60,228 bases of DNA from Bacteroidota bacterium (GTDB lineage Bacteria > Bacteroidota > Bacteroidia > Bacteroidales > Porphyromonadaceae). Shown here one piece after another: positions 8,489 through 17,975 of the stretch (position 1 is its first letter; each line of letters starts with the position of its first letter). The stretch spans positions 1-60,228 of the forward strand of contig JAEWDZ010000001.1 in assembly GCA_023389855.1 (NCBI GenBank). Reading direction: 5' to 3'. The position numbers and the translations under genes are program-made. The notes under the pieces are model-generated. The model searched no databases. It was not told the DNA's origin and worked only from the letters and a program-made list of their open reading frames with translations.

Positions 8489-10372
8489 ATGAAAAAATAT
8501 TTATTTACTTCGTTTTTCTCCATTGTTTCGATTGTCTCTTTGTTTGCACAAAACTATTCGTTCAAGGACAATTTCTCTTCTTCTGCTACGGAGGGCCGCT
8601 TTTATTATGGTCATTGTAGCAACGAAGAGCCTGACTTAAGGTTAGGCACTACCTATAATGAAGATGCTACACTACAACTCTTCGCTCGCATGCCTCGCTC
8701 TAAGATGCGCAAATATTCAGGAGCCAAAATAACGGGTGTAAGGGTTGCAATCTGTTCGGACGTCGCGGTCAAAGTATTTCTAAAAGAAAAAATAGAAGGA
8801 CCTTTTGTAAGAGAAAAAAATGTCAACCTGAAAACGGGATGGAATGAAGTGATCTTTGACGAACCGTATGCGATTGGTGATGCTGAGATCTGCTTTGGTT
8901 ACCAGCATAAAAGCAAGCGAAGCAATGATATTTTCAATCCAGGGAAACCCATATACGCTATGGAAAAAAAATCTGAAGTTACTCCTCCGGATGCTTACTA
9001 CTGGATTTACCAAGATCGTGCTCCCGCCTCTTTAGTAGAGCAAACAGGCTTGCTCCTTATGGTACAACTTATAATCGAGCCAGCACCCGAGAGCTCCTGT
9101 GATAAGGCTGAACTGCGTGCTATATACATGCCTCAAGTAAAGGAGTCTGACCAAAGCTCCGTAGTTTCGTTTTCCTATCAGAATACGGGATCGAATGCGA
9201 TTGCTGTTACTGCTTTCGAGTACGCTGTAGAGGGTAAGGATAAACAGATACTTACAATCAATGAAAAATTGGCGGTACAGGCTACCCGTACTGTGACACT
9301 CAAAGGTATCCATGCTGAAAAAGGGGATAAATTTATCATTAAAATCAAGAGCGTCAACAATAAATCGCTACAAGAAGAGCAAATCCTGGAGGCAACCTTT
9401 GATATGATGGAGAGATCCTTTGAGCGCAAACTCCTCCTGGAGCATTTCACCACAGAGGAGTGTGCCAACTGTCCAAGAGTAGATAGTGCTCTGCATGCAA
9501 CAATAGAAAAGAACTATAAAGGGCGTGTAGCATGGGTGGCCCACCATGTAGGATATTTGACCGATTTTCTCACCTATGACGAGAGCAAAAAATTGCTTTT
9601 CATGTATGGAGCGGGAGGAACTTATTGCCCTGCAATATCGATCGATAGGGTTCCTTCTGAAGCCCTCAAAAATAGTCAGTACGGTATGGCACCTGTGCAT
9701 CCTGTATCAGTGGCATCCGAGGAGTCCGTTGCCATCTATTTTGAGGAAGCGATCAAAAGACCTGCACCCCTATCAATAGAAGTAATTCCTACAATCAATG
9801 AGTCGCATACCGAAGTACTAGCAAATGTAAAGGGAGAAATAGAATTGACAGGAGCTAGGCCGAGTGATCTCTTTTTATCGGTATGGTTGGTCGAAGACTA
9901 TATCGAAGCTCAAAAGCAAAATGGTACGAAAGGCAAGCCTTTTACGCACATGAACGCATTGCGCCTAATGGCAACGCCGCTGGAAGGCTTGCCCTTGCAA
10001 GTAAATGGTAATACATACGACATGACCGTAAAAATACCCATTGACACAAAAGCAGATTGGGATCTTTCGCACCTACGAGTGGTTGCGTTTGTAAGTAAAG
10101 CCCTGAAAAAATCTTCAGATATTCAAGTCTATAATGCCGATGACAAGCCTGTCCCCGGCTACAGTGCCATATCACTTGTTGAGCCATCTTCAAAACAGAA
10201 GATCTTCGTTGAGGATGGAAAAATCATTGTACCAGGATTTGAGGAGTCACAAGTAGCTGTATTTACGATGCAAGGTCAAGCTATTGTAAACGATCATTTA
10301 CAGAAAGGTGTATATGTTGTGCTCTGCAATAATGGCTATAAGAAGCTCTCTCAAAAAGTGCTCGTACCATAG
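8489..10372 (+). CDS. Omp28-related protein with T9SS C-terminal domain
   Basis: A 627-residue exported protein with signal peptide MKKYLFTSFFSIVSIVSLFA. Residues ~20-190 form a beta-rich region (GRFYYGHCSN, then GAKITGVRVAICSD). A central Omp28-like, thioredoxin-related segment at about 310-400 carries LLEHFTTEECANCPRVDSAL with a CxxC pair, followed by VAWVAHHVGYLTDFLTYDE and GGTYCPAISIDR. The end, from IFVEDGKIIV through VAVFTMQGQAIV to KVLVP, is a T9SS sorting domain. The CxxC suggests a redox or structural disulfide role, but Omp28 function is not settled. It shares an operon and secretion route with the upstream LRR protein. Confidence 0.8.
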   Translation: MKKYLFTSFFSIVSIVSLFAQNYSFKDNFSSSATEGRFYYGHCSNEEPDLRLGTTYNEDATLQLFARMPRSKMRKYSGAKITGVRVAICSDVAVKVFLKEKIEGPFVREKNVNLKTGWNEVIFDEPYAIGDAEICFGYQHKSKRSNDIFNPGKPIYAMEKKSEVTPPDAYYWIYQDRAPASLVEQTGLLLMVQLIIEPAPESSCDKAELRAIYMPQVKESDQSSVVSFSYQNTGSNAIAVTAFEYAVEGKDKQILTINEKLAVQATRTVTLKGIHAEKGDKFIIKIKSVNNKSLQEEQILEATFDMMERSFERKLLLEHFTTEECANCPRVDSALHATIEKNYKGRVAWVAHHVGYLTDFLTYDESKKLLFMYGAGGTYCPAISIDRVPSEALKNSQYGMAPVHPVSVASEESVAIYFEEAIKRPAPLSIEVIPTINESHTEVLANVKGEIELTGARPSDLFLSVWLVEDYIEAQKQNGTKGKPFTHMNALRLMATPLEGLPLQVNGNTYDMTVKIPIDTKADWDLSHLRVVAFVSKALKKSSDIQVYNADDKPVPGYSAISLVEPSSKQKIFVEDGKIIVPGFEESQVAVFTMQGQAIVNDHLQKGVYVVLCNNGYKKLSQKVLVP

Positions 10373-10440
10373 CACGCAATGAGCTTTTGCTAAGGGTGTA
10401 CGAGCGTGTACTCTTTTTCAGAAATATACTCAATAAGAGA

Positions 10441-10466
10441 GGGGTGTACTCCATGGAGTACACCCC
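10441..10466 (+). terminator. Terminator after the T9SS cargo pair
   Basis: GGGGTGTACTCC and GGAGTACACCCC form a perfect 12-base-pair stem around AT, followed by TTTGTTAATT. It sits between convergent genes and may serve both strands. Confidence 0.7.
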
Positions 10467-10609
10467 TTTGTTAATTAAGATAGAGACGATGGTCTCAAAA
10501 ATAGCAGACTATTATAGCGAATGGACGAAAGGCGATTAACTTATCAAGAATAGAAATGCAATGCGGTTTCTTTTCGTAATTGTAAGCATCTGCTCAGCAT
10601 GCGCACCTC

Positions 10610-10903
10610 TTATATATTCTCTTCGATATTCCATACAAAGGCTCTTAGCCCTTGTTCTGGCGTTTTTTCGTCTAAGGTGCGAAGATCTCTGAGTAGAACT
10701 TTTATTTTTTCTTCGGGAACGATCGCTAGGATACTTCCATTGAGAGTTGGCCACGTATGGCTACCCATATGGGGAACCCCTGTATTGCTTCCTGCTCCTC
10801 TCACTTCGTCCCAGTAGGTATACCCTTTTACTAGGTGTCTATTGAGTATCCTAACGACAAATTCATGGTATGCTTGATTGAATGCTATAAATAAAGCTTT
10901 CAT
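10610..10903 (-). CDS. Small PII-like protein at the end of the RND operon
   Basis: A 97-residue cytoplasmic protein starting at ATG 10903 (MKALFIAFNQAYHEFVVRIL). A longer in-frame reading to 11005 overlaps the pump gene and is rejected. Length and pattern (an initial beta strand with MKALFI, a VVRILNRHLVKGYTY helix-strand, a GVPHMGSHTWP loop, then a NGSILAIVPEEKIKVLLRDL strand-helix) suggest a ferredoxin-like PII-type fold. I cannot prove the family from sequence alone. It begins 13 bases after the RND pump stop, so it is co-transcribed with the efflux genes. PII-like proteins commonly bind nucleotides and regulate transporters; a role in sensing for this pump is inference only. Confidence 0.65.
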   Translation of the reverse strand: MKALFIAFNQAYHEFVVRILNRHLVKGYTYWDEVRGAGSNTGVPHMGSHTWPTLNGSILAIVPEEKIKVLLRDLRTLDEKTPEQGLRAFVWNIEENI

Positions 10904-10916
10904 AGGTAGTAGCGTA

Positions 10917-13900
10917 TTATTTAATACTTTCTGTTTGATGCTTAAGGTATTTCTTGTGGATTCTCTTTTTTCTTCGTTTAAAACTGACTCCACTGAAAGA
11001 TACATATACTACAGGTATGAGTACTAGCGTAACAAGAGTCGATACACTGAGACCAAACGCTACAGTAATACCCATGGAACGCCACATTTCGCCTCCTTCG
11101 CCAATGCCGAGCGCTAAGGGTACCATACCGAGTACAGTCGTTGCAGTGGTCATTAGCACTGGACGAAGCCTACTTTTTCCAGCGGTCACGACGCTCGCGA
11201 TGACACCCATGCCGCGTTCGCGAAGTAAGCGAATATAGTCGATGAGGACAATACCGTTTTTCACTACAATACCAACCAGCATAATAGCTCCTATCAATGC
11301 CATTGCTCCCAGTGGTGTATTAGTCACCGCTAGACCTAAGATAACTCCCGTAAAACCAAATGGAACAGAGAGTATAATCACAAATGGATCAGAAAGGCTT
11401 TCAAACTGGGCAGCCATAACGATATACACCAATATGATAATCAGAATCATCAAAATACCTAGATCGTGGAAACTTTTTTGCTGGTTCTCAAAAGACCCTG
11501 CAATTTGACAGTCTATGCTTTCGGGCTTGTCTATTTCGTTTATTATTTTTGTAGATGCTGCGACTACTTCACTCATCGCATAGCCAGGAGCTGGTGTACA
11601 TGAAATTTTTACATAGCGTTCGCGGTCTTTACGTTCAATCTCGGAAGGCATGGATACCTCTTCGATCTTGGCAAGAGCACCCATGGTGACACTATTCCCT
11701 TGTGGGGTAGGAATGAGTATGTTTTCTATGGCAGCTAACTCTTCTCGCTGTTCTGGAGCATAGCGCACACGTATCTTATACTCACTGCCATTTTCGCGGA
11801 AATAAGAAGCTATAGTACCATTTACGGCACTGTTTAGTGCTGCCGCTGCAGTAGTCTTATTTAATCCATAGAGGGCTAGCTTTTCTTCATCGAAATGGAT
11901 ACGATATTCAGGAGACTCTGCTTTGCGAGAAATGGAGGCTTCCGAGGCGACTCCCGATTGCATCATCTTTGCAGCAAATTCTTTGGCGATAGCAGTAGTC
12001 GCTGGGATATCGTATCCGTATACTTCCATATCTACATTGGCGTTTCCGCCTCCCTGGCCTCCACTGTGTATGGTGGATATCTCTACTTGAGGATATTTAC
12101 TCAATAACTGTCGAATTTGATGTGTTAACTCCTTTGAGTTCATTGAGCGTTGCTTGTAGGGGACCATACAGATATGTACATTCATGATATTGCTGCCTGA
12201 TTGGAAGACGGCCGATCGACTATCATCGCCATCAGGTACACCTACCGTGAAGTTGGTCAATTGAATGTCTTGTGGAAATTTCTCTTTGAGTTCCTGCATG
12301 AACTTATTCCCAAAATCACGTACTATTTCCATGCGCGTTCCGGGAGCGAACTCAATTGTCCCCGAGATATAGCCGTTGTCGTTTTCTGGTAGAAACTCCG
12401 TTTTGATAATACTGCCCAATGCAATGGAGCCTCCGAAAAGTGCGATAGCCACCAAAACAGTCATTGTACGGTGGCGGACAACGGTATTAAGACTTTGGGC
12501 ATACCATAGCGAGAGTTTATCCAGGAATTTATTGATGGGATTAAAGATTATTCTTTCGAGTTTGCTTTCTCGAGCTTTCCTTCGCAGCAACTGGGAACTG
12601 AGCATAGGCGTCAGTGATAGAGCTGCAATAGTACTAATGGTAATGACGATACTTACGATAAAACCTAATTGACGAAAGAGGATTCCCGTAAGACCGCCTA
12701 CCAATGTCAGCGGTAGGAATACGGCTAGCATTGTCAATGTAGAAGCCACAACCGATATAGCCACTTCGTTTGTGGCAAATATGGATGCCTGTTTGGGGAA
12801 GCTACCTTTCTCTATGTGTGTAGTAATATTTTCAAGTACTACAATAGCGTCGTCCACGACCATCCCGATAGCGATTGAGAGAGAACTCATTGAAATGATG
12901 TTCAGAGTATTGCCCGTAAAATAGAGGTATACAAAGGCGACAATCAGCGATACGGGGATAGTGAGTACAATAATAAATGTCGCTCTCCAGCGTCCTAAGA
13001 AGAATAAAACCACCAAGATTACGACCAACAAGGTAATGAAAATAGTACTTATCAAAGAGTTTATGGACCCCTTGATAAAATCGGAAGTGTCCATTGCGAT
13101 TCCTAAATGGACATCGCTAGGAAGTTCTTTTTGTATTTTGGGAAGTTCTTCTTTTACTTTATTAGCTACTTGAACGGCGTTGGCATCGCTTTGTTTTAGT
13201 ATCGATATGATGGCTCCTCTTTCACCGTTAACATAACTTTCTTGTATGCGCTCACCTGTAGTGTCTTCCACTCTGGCAACATCCTCAATGTAGACATTTT
13301 TTCCCTGATAGCTGCCCACGACAATTTTCTTGATTTCGTCAGAAGAGGTAAGCTCTCCTTGCACACGGATAGGATTGCTTTTACTTCCAAGATCGAGGGT
13401 CCCCACGGGAATGTTTTTGTTGCTAGCACTTATGGCTTGCGCTACAGATTGCGTAGTCAGGTTATAGGCTTCTAATTTGTATCTATCGCAGTATACTTGG
13501 ATCTCTCTGGAGGCAACACCTGATATATTTACCGATCCGACGCCCGGTATACGAGCCAGACGATTCTCCACGTGGTCTTCCATAAGTTTGTCCAGACCTA
13601 GTGCACTTTGCTTAGCCTCTACACTAAGAAGCATAATAGGAATATCTGAAGAACTAAACTTCATGATCACTGGTTTGGAGGCTTCCTTGGGAAGTATATA
13701 AGAGACCATATCTAGCTTGTCGCGGACATCGTTTGTGGCTACATCAAGGTCGGTATCTTCATCAAATTGGATAGTAATAACGGAGAATCCTTCCTTGGAA
13801 GAAGAGGTGATGTGGCGTACGTTGGAAAGACTGTTAAGGCTATTTTCCAAGGGACGAGAAATATTGTTTTCAATATCTTCGGTACCTGCACCACTGTACG

Positions 13901-14048
13901 AGGTGACTACCATGATGTTTTTAAATTCGATATCTGGATAGAGATCAGTGGCCAAGTTAGCAGCGGAGAAAATACCCACTATAGCCAGCGCTACGAAGAT
14001 TAAGATGGTGGTAACCGGTTTTTTTACGGCATTACTATATAATGACAT
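10917..14048 (-). CDS. RND-family efflux pump, inner-membrane transporter
   Basis: A 1043-residue AcrB/HAE-type transporter that uses proton flux to drive substrates out through the adaptor and outer-membrane channel. Its normal features are a first TM helix in VKKPVTTILIFVALAIVGIF, porter-domain motifs such as SSKEGFSVITIQFD and IPGVGSVNISG, TM4 with GMVVDDAIVVLENI carrying the proton-relay aspartates, and a second 6-TM half with DPFVIILSVPFGFTGVILGL and GIVVKNGIVLIDYI. Substrates cannot be read from sequence. It follows the adaptor gene after 19 bases. Gene order TolC, adaptor, pump, PII-like is like an efflux operon I recall from Porphyromonas gingivalis. Confidence 0.92.
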   Translation of the reverse strand: MSLYSNAVKKPVTTILIFVALAIVGIFSAANLATDLYPDIEFKNIMVVTSYSGAGTEDIENNISRPLENSLNSLSNVRHITSSSKEGFSVITIQFDEDTDLDVATNDVRDKLDMVSYILPKEASKPVIMKFSSSDIPIMLLSVEAKQSALGLDKLMEDHVENRLARIPGVGSVNISGVASREIQVYCDRYKLEAYNLTTQSVAQAISASNKNIPVGTLDLGSKSNPIRVQGELTSSDEIKKIVVGSYQGKNVYIEDVARVEDTTGERIQESYVNGERGAIISILKQSDANAVQVANKVKEELPKIQKELPSDVHLGIAMDTSDFIKGSINSLISTIFITLLVVILVVLFFLGRWRATFIIVLTIPVSLIVAFVYLYFTGNTLNIISMSSLSIAIGMVVDDAIVVLENITTHIEKGSFPKQASIFATNEVAISVVASTLTMLAVFLPLTLVGGLTGILFRQLGFIVSIVITISTIAALSLTPMLSSQLLRRKARESKLERIIFNPINKFLDKLSLWYAQSLNTVVRHRTMTVLVAIALFGGSIALGSIIKTEFLPENDNGYISGTIEFAPGTRMEIVRDFGNKFMQELKEKFPQDIQLTNFTVGVPDGDDSRSAVFQSGSNIMNVHICMVPYKQRSMNSKELTHQIRQLLSKYPQVEISTIHSGGQGGGNANVDMEVYGYDIPATTAIAKEFAAKMMQSGVASEASISRKAESPEYRIHFDEEKLALYGLNKTTAAAALNSAVNGTIASYFRENGSEYKIRVRYAPEQREELAAIENILIPTPQGNSVTMGALAKIEEVSMPSEIERKDRERYVKISCTPAPGYAMSEVVAASTKIINEIDKPESIDCQIAGSFENQQKSFHDLGILMILIIILVYIVMAAQFESLSDPFVIILSVPFGFTGVILGLAVTNTPLGAMALIGAIMLVGIVVKNGIVLIDYIRLLRERGMGVIASVVTAGKSRLRPVLMTTATTVLGMVPLALGIGEGGEMWRSMGITVAFGLSVSTLVTLVLIPVVYVSFSGVSFKRRKKRIHKKYLKHQTESIK

Positions 14049-14067
14049 AGAGCTAAATACAAATTAT

Positions 14068-15090
14068 TTATTCTTGCGTACTTACTTGATCCCCATCTTT
14101 GAGGTTAAGAAGTCCTGCGACAACAATTTTATCACCTTCATTGAGCCCTGAAAGGACCTCATATTTATCTCCATAGAGGCTGCCTACTTCGATATTTTGC
14201 TGATGAGCAATACCGTCGGCAACAACAAAAACATAATGGTTATTGGTCCCTGCTAAAGTCCTTACTGCGATATCAGGAACAAGGAGTACACGCTGCATAC
14301 CCATATCAATAGACGCTTTAGCATACATGCCAGGGCGTAAGCGTTTGTCGATGTTGGGGAGTTCTATTTCTGTTTCGAAAGTGTGGGTTCGGCTATCAAT
14401 CGTCGGATATGTAAGGGCTACCTTGGCTTCGAATACTTCTTGCGGGAAGAGGTCTACAGACACTTTTACTGGAAGTTCTTTTTTGATGCTATTGAAATAC
14501 TGAGCACTGATGTTAGTATGCATTTTCAACGGCGTAATTTGCTCTACAACAAGGATCGGATTTGCTAAAGAAACCATATCTCCGGGATCATAATTGCGTG
14601 CTGTAACGACACCGTTTGTTGGTGCTGTGAGCATTGTATTTTGTAGAAGATTGGCGTATGCAGTCTTGCTTACATCGAGGGCCGTTTTTCGGCTTTCCCA
14701 TTGACTCTTGGATATGCCTCCTATAGCGTACAAATCGTCTATGCGCTTAAACTCTGCTTCTAAATTCTGCAATTGTAGTTTGTTTTGTGTGAGGTTAGCT
14801 TCATCGAGCGTGACCAGGAGTTGTCCTTTTCTTACATAATCACCTACATTTACTAAGATGCGAGATATACGGTTTGGCGTTTGGGGTACGATATTGTTTG
14901 TAACATAGGCTTCGATATTGGCAGAAAATTCGCGGCTTACCTGTACAGAGTCATAGGAGGCAGTTGCTATTGCCACTTTTTTAGTTTTTTGCTCTACTTG
15001 TTGCTGATCTCCTTTTTTCCCTTTGCTACAGCTAGAGGAGAAAAGGATGAGCATGGAAAGAAATAAAAAATAAGATACAGACTTAAACAT
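14068..15090 (-). CDS. RND periplasmic adaptor lipoprotein (membrane fusion protein)
   Basis: A 340-residue adaptor joining the pump to the TolC-type channel. The signal peptide MFKSVSYFLFLSMLILFSSS precedes Cys21, a lipobox, so it is probably anchored in the inner membrane by lipid. A lipoyl-like half (IVPQTPNRISRILVNVGDYV, RKGQLLVTLDEANL), a coiled-coil hairpin with LQLQNLEAEFKRIDDLYA, the second lipoyl half (TAPTNGVVTARNYDPGDMV), a beta-barrel and a C-terminal membrane-proximal domain (GLNEGDKIVVAGLLNLKDGD) follow in order. It is the middle gene of the operon, 34 bases after the TolC-type gene. Confidence 0.9.
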   Translation of the reverse strand: MFKSVSYFLFLSMLILFSSSCSKGKKGDQQQVEQKTKKVAIATASYDSVQVSREFSANIEAYVTNNIVPQTPNRISRILVNVGDYVRKGQLLVTLDEANLTQNKLQLQNLEAEFKRIDDLYAIGGISKSQWESRKTALDVSKTAYANLLQNTMLTAPTNGVVTARNYDPGDMVSLANPILVVEQITPLKMHTNISAQYFNSIKKELPVKVSVDLFPQEVFEAKVALTYPTIDSRTHTFETEIELPNIDKRLRPGMYAKASIDMGMQRVLLVPDIAVRTLAGTNNHYVFVVADGIAHQQNIEVGSLYGDKYEVLSGLNEGDKIVVAGLLNLKDGDQVSTQE

Positions 15091-15124
15091 ATTCGAGGCG
15101 TATTATCGTATTATATTAAGTATA

Positions 15125-16543
15125 TTAATAGTGGAAATCCTGTTTTTCGGAAGGTAACTTATAACTTTTACCATTAAGTTTGTCGATATCGGCTTTTATC
15201 GTAAAATAGTCGTAGTATGCTTGTTTGAGGTTTAGGCGGCTTTGCAATAAAGCTAAGTCGGCATCATTGAGTTCAACAAGTGTAGAGGCTCCAGTATCGT
15301 ATCGTTTGTTGGCGATTTCATATCCCGTAGTGGCCATGCTAACTGCTTTTTCAGCAGAACTTATTTTTTCTTCTTCTGCTGCCAGACGCTCTGCAAGTGA
15401 TTGGGCTTGGGCATCGAGTTGTTTTTTTTGGATATCTCTTTGTAGCATTGCCTGATGGGTTGTAAGCTTTGCTTTCCGTAGGTTTGCAGAGCGCTCAAAA
15501 CCACTGAACAAAGGAATGCTTAGTGTAAGCTGTACCGCTGAAAATGGTGTCCAACGATAATCAGTAAATTTGAAAGTATCGTCCATTGCATTAACTCGGA
15601 AGAAGCCCGACAGAGAAAGCGTAGGTATAAAAGCACTTTTTTCCACACATTCTCGCGTCTTGAGCATAGCGATTTGTTGGTCGGCCTTTATGAGTTCCAA
15701 ATAGGGTTGTTCGCTATTGTTACTATTGATCAGTAAAGAGGAGTATAGCTCCTTATTCCCTTGATGAGGATCGACTGTTAGCTCTGTACCGATAGGCTTT
15801 ATAGGAGTATCTATAGCTATTCCTAAAAGTATATTGAGGGTACGGCGTGCATCTTCTACGGCATTTTTAGCTTGGATATAATTGGGTTCTAAATTATGGA
15901 CCTGTACTTCTGCTCTAAGCTTATCGTAGTAGGGGACTAATCCCGCATCGTATTTTTTGCTAATGTCCTCAAAATTGAGTTGCGCATTTTGTAGGCTTTG
16001 CTGCATAACATATACGGTTTCCCAGGCTAGCTGCAAACCATAGAAAGCCTTTGTTACATTGTTTGTAAGATTCACTCTTGAGATTTCTGATTCTATGGCC
16101 ATACTCTCCATTTGTTGCTTCGATAGTTTGACCATATTCCAAAGTTGCGGTGCGATAACGGGAAGCGCTGCCGATATACCGGCTGTTATGTTGTTGGATC
16201 GGCCTACTTCGATCCCTTTGCTCAGATCTCCCATACCTGGCATGGCAGGCATTTTACCTCCTCCTAGGTACATTACTTGTTTTTTTATCGTGTAGCTGTA
16301 GTCTGCAGAGGCATTTATTTGGGGCCACAGTTTCGCTATTGTGGCTCTTCTGCTTTCTTTTACTTTGGCCACCTCCATGGAGTCAATGCGGAGAGTTTCA
16401 CCTTGAGAAAAAGCAATGTACAAAGCATCGTCTAGTGATAGCTGAAGAGTATCTGTTTTTTGAGCTACTGCATTAAGGTGTATACACCATGTGCAAAGTA
16501 GCCAAGCAAGCGATCGTATAAGGAGTCGTCTTTTCATGTTCAT
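15125..16543 (-). CDS. TolC-family outer-membrane efflux channel
   Basis: A TolC-type channel of about 472 residues for the adjacent RND pump. I take the start at ATG 16543 (MNMKRRLLIRSLAWLLCTWC), which opens directly on a signal peptide ending near NAVAQ; the frame is open further upstream to 16621, but those residues do not look like a leader. LQLSLDDALYIAFSQGETLR is the usual OEP-repeat opening, and two OEP repeats with long coiled-coil helices follow (YDAGLVPYYDKLRAEVQVHN and, in the second half, YDTGASTLVELNDADLALLQ). It is the first gene of the efflux operon. The 16544-16750 gap upstream holds only a weak TATCTTTA near 16666. Confidence 0.9.
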   Translation of the reverse strand: MNMKRRLLIRSLAWLLCTWCIHLNAVAQKTDTLQLSLDDALYIAFSQGETLRIDSMEVAKVKESRRATIAKLWPQINASADYSYTIKKQVMYLGGGKMPAMPGMGDLSKGIEVGRSNNITAGISAALPVIAPQLWNMVKLSKQQMESMAIESEISRVNLTNNVTKAFYGLQLAWETVYVMQQSLQNAQLNFEDISKKYDAGLVPYYDKLRAEVQVHNLEPNYIQAKNAVEDARRTLNILLGIAIDTPIKPIGTELTVDPHQGNKELYSSLLINSNNSEQPYLELIKADQQIAMLKTRECVEKSAFIPTLSLSGFFRVNAMDDTFKFTDYRWTPFSAVQLTLSIPLFSGFERSANLRKAKLTTHQAMLQRDIQKKQLDAQAQSLAERLAAEEEKISSAEKAVSMATTGYEIANKRYDTGASTLVELNDADLALLQSRLNLKQAYYDYFTIKADIDKLNGKSYKLPSEKQDFHY

Positions 16544-16754
16544 ATACTTAAAGTTATGCGGCTTGTATCTATAGTTAATTATAGGATATTTCACACCTAT
16601 CTCTATAAGACACAAGCACAATTATAAAGTTTACAGTCTGCAATAAGTTTTTCCGTTTTTGCCCTAAAGATAAGGTTTGTTTATTACAGAGCTCTTATAT
16701 CAAGAGAAGAGAGAGCGTCGAGCCCCTTTGCCTACAACATCATTTTGATGCAAA

Positions 16755-16792
16755 ACGGATCGCATACCGTAAAAAAGCGGTATGCGATCCGT
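16755..16792 (-). terminator. Terminator of rpoD
   Basis: A perfect 15-base-pair stem (16755-16769 / 16778-16792, loop of eight) lies 59 bases beyond the rpoD stop; on the minus strand it is followed by TTTTGC. Confidence 0.8.
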
Positions 16793-16850
16793 AGAGTCTG
16801 TGATAATTTTTCTATAGGATAAAAATTATCTCCCAACAGTCTTTTAATCT

Positions 16851-17714
16851 CTATCCTAAGAAACCTTTTAACTGTTGGCAACGATTTCCTTGCTTGAGTT
16901 TGCGTACCGCTTTTTCTTTTATTTGTCTGACGCGCTCTCTGGTGAGGTCAAATTTGTCTGCAATTTCTTCGAGGGTCATTTCGGGATAGTCTCCTAAACC
17001 AAAAAACATGCGCAGTATCTCGGCTTCTCTATCTGTAAGGGTAGATAATACACGGTTTATTTCAGTATTTAAAGAGGTGTTCATGAGATCGCGATCAGCA
17101 CTAGGCGCATCCTCATTAACCAACACGTCTAGAAGGCTGTTGTCTTCTCCTTCGACGAAGGGTGCATCGATAGAGATGTGTTTCCCACCTGATTTGAGTG
17201 TTACTGCTATGCGCTCTTCTTGAACATCTAAGAGCATGGCCAACTCTTGGATAGATGGCTTACGCTCAAATTCTTGCTCGAAACGTTCGGCTTCTTTTTT
17301 TATCTTGGCCTGATTGCCGACTTGATTCAGGGGAATACGTACGATGCGCGATTGCTCTGCCAGAGCTTGCAAAATCGACTGCCGAATCCACCATACAGCA
17401 TAGGAGATAAACTTGAATCCCTTCTTCTCATCGAACTTGCGAGCAGCTTTGATGAGGCCCAGATTGCCCTCGTCTATAAGGTCTGGCAGGCTAAGCCCTT
17501 GGTTTTGATATTGCTTGGCAACGGATACTACAAAGCGAAGATTGGCCGTAACCATCTTGTTGAGAGCGGCTTGATTTCCCTTTCTTATAGCGGCTGCTAG
17601 CTCAACTTCTTCTTCAGGAGATATCAGTTCACTGCGGCCTATTTCTTGTAGGTATTTATCTAAACTTGCACTCTCGCGATTGGTTATTGACTTTGTTATC
17701 TTTAGCTGTCTCAT
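16851..17714 (-). CDS. rpoD: Primary RNA polymerase sigma factor (sigma-A/RpoD)
   Basis: A 287-residue primary sigma factor of the short Bacteroidota type, lacking the long N-terminal region 1.1 of E. coli sigma70. Region 1.2 is around SLDKYLQEIGRSELISPEEE; region 2 has NLRFVVSVAKQYQNQGLSLP, then DLIDEGNLGLIKAARKFDE and FISYAVWWIRQSILQALAEQ; region 3 holds KPSIQELAMLLDVQ; and region 4.2 has MTLEEIADKFDLTRERVRQI with KAVRKLKQ. It would recognise the TTG/TAnnTTTG promoters listed here. It is monocistronic, with a terminator behind it and a -7 box upstream. Confidence 0.96.
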   Translation of the reverse strand: MRQLKITKSITNRESASLDKYLQEIGRSELISPEEEVELAAAIRKGNQAALNKMVTANLRFVVSVAKQYQNQGLSLPDLIDEGNLGLIKAARKFDEKKGFKFISYAVWWIRQSILQALAEQSRIVRIPLNQVGNQAKIKKEAERFEQEFERKPSIQELAMLLDVQEERIAVTLKSGGKHISIDAPFVEGEDNSLLDVLVNEDAPSADRDLMNTSLNTEINRVLSTLTDREAEILRMFFGLGDYPEMTLEEIADKFDLTRERVRQIKEKAVRKLKQGNRCQQLKGFLG

Positions 17715-17781
17715 TTACCTTACTTATTGCTAATTCTTAATTTTAGGGTAGTCTATAGCCTAACTTCGTTAAGCCCCTCCA

Positions 17782-17789
17782 CAAACATA
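17782..17789 (-). promoter_or_regulatory. -7 box for rpoD
   Basis: TATGTTTG on the minus strand, 67 bases before the rpoD start; no clear -33 box. Confidence 0.45.
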
Positions 17790-17921
17790 ACAAGAGGAAG
17801 CGCTAAAATGTTCATTATCTTTTTATTTTCGGTGAAAAAAGAGGACAACGGGCTCTCTTTTTCTCTATATATATCGTATGTTTGTATCAAAGTTTCTTCA
17901 TAGAGAGATAGATAGGAATAA

Positions 17922-17954
17922 AAAAGAGGTCAAGGAGAAACCTCAACCTCTTTT
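17922..17954 (-). terminator. Terminator of lipoprotein gene 1
   Basis: AAAAGAGGT pairs with ACCTCTTTT around a 15-base loop, with a T-rich run beyond it on the minus strand. The stem words (GAGGTT/CAACCTC) recur in the terminators of lipoprotein genes 3, 4 and 5. Confidence 0.7.
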
Positions 17955-17975
17955 GAAAGGCGAAAACTCAAATCG

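Noticed and set aside
10904..11005. N-terminal extension of the PII-like gene to 11005
   Set aside because: It overlaps the end of the RND pump gene in another frame; the ATG at 10903 gives a well-formed start right after the pump stop.
12961..13941. Several open frames of 70-80 residues on the plus strand within the RND pump region
   Set aside because: They are antisense shadows of a highly conserved transporter gene.
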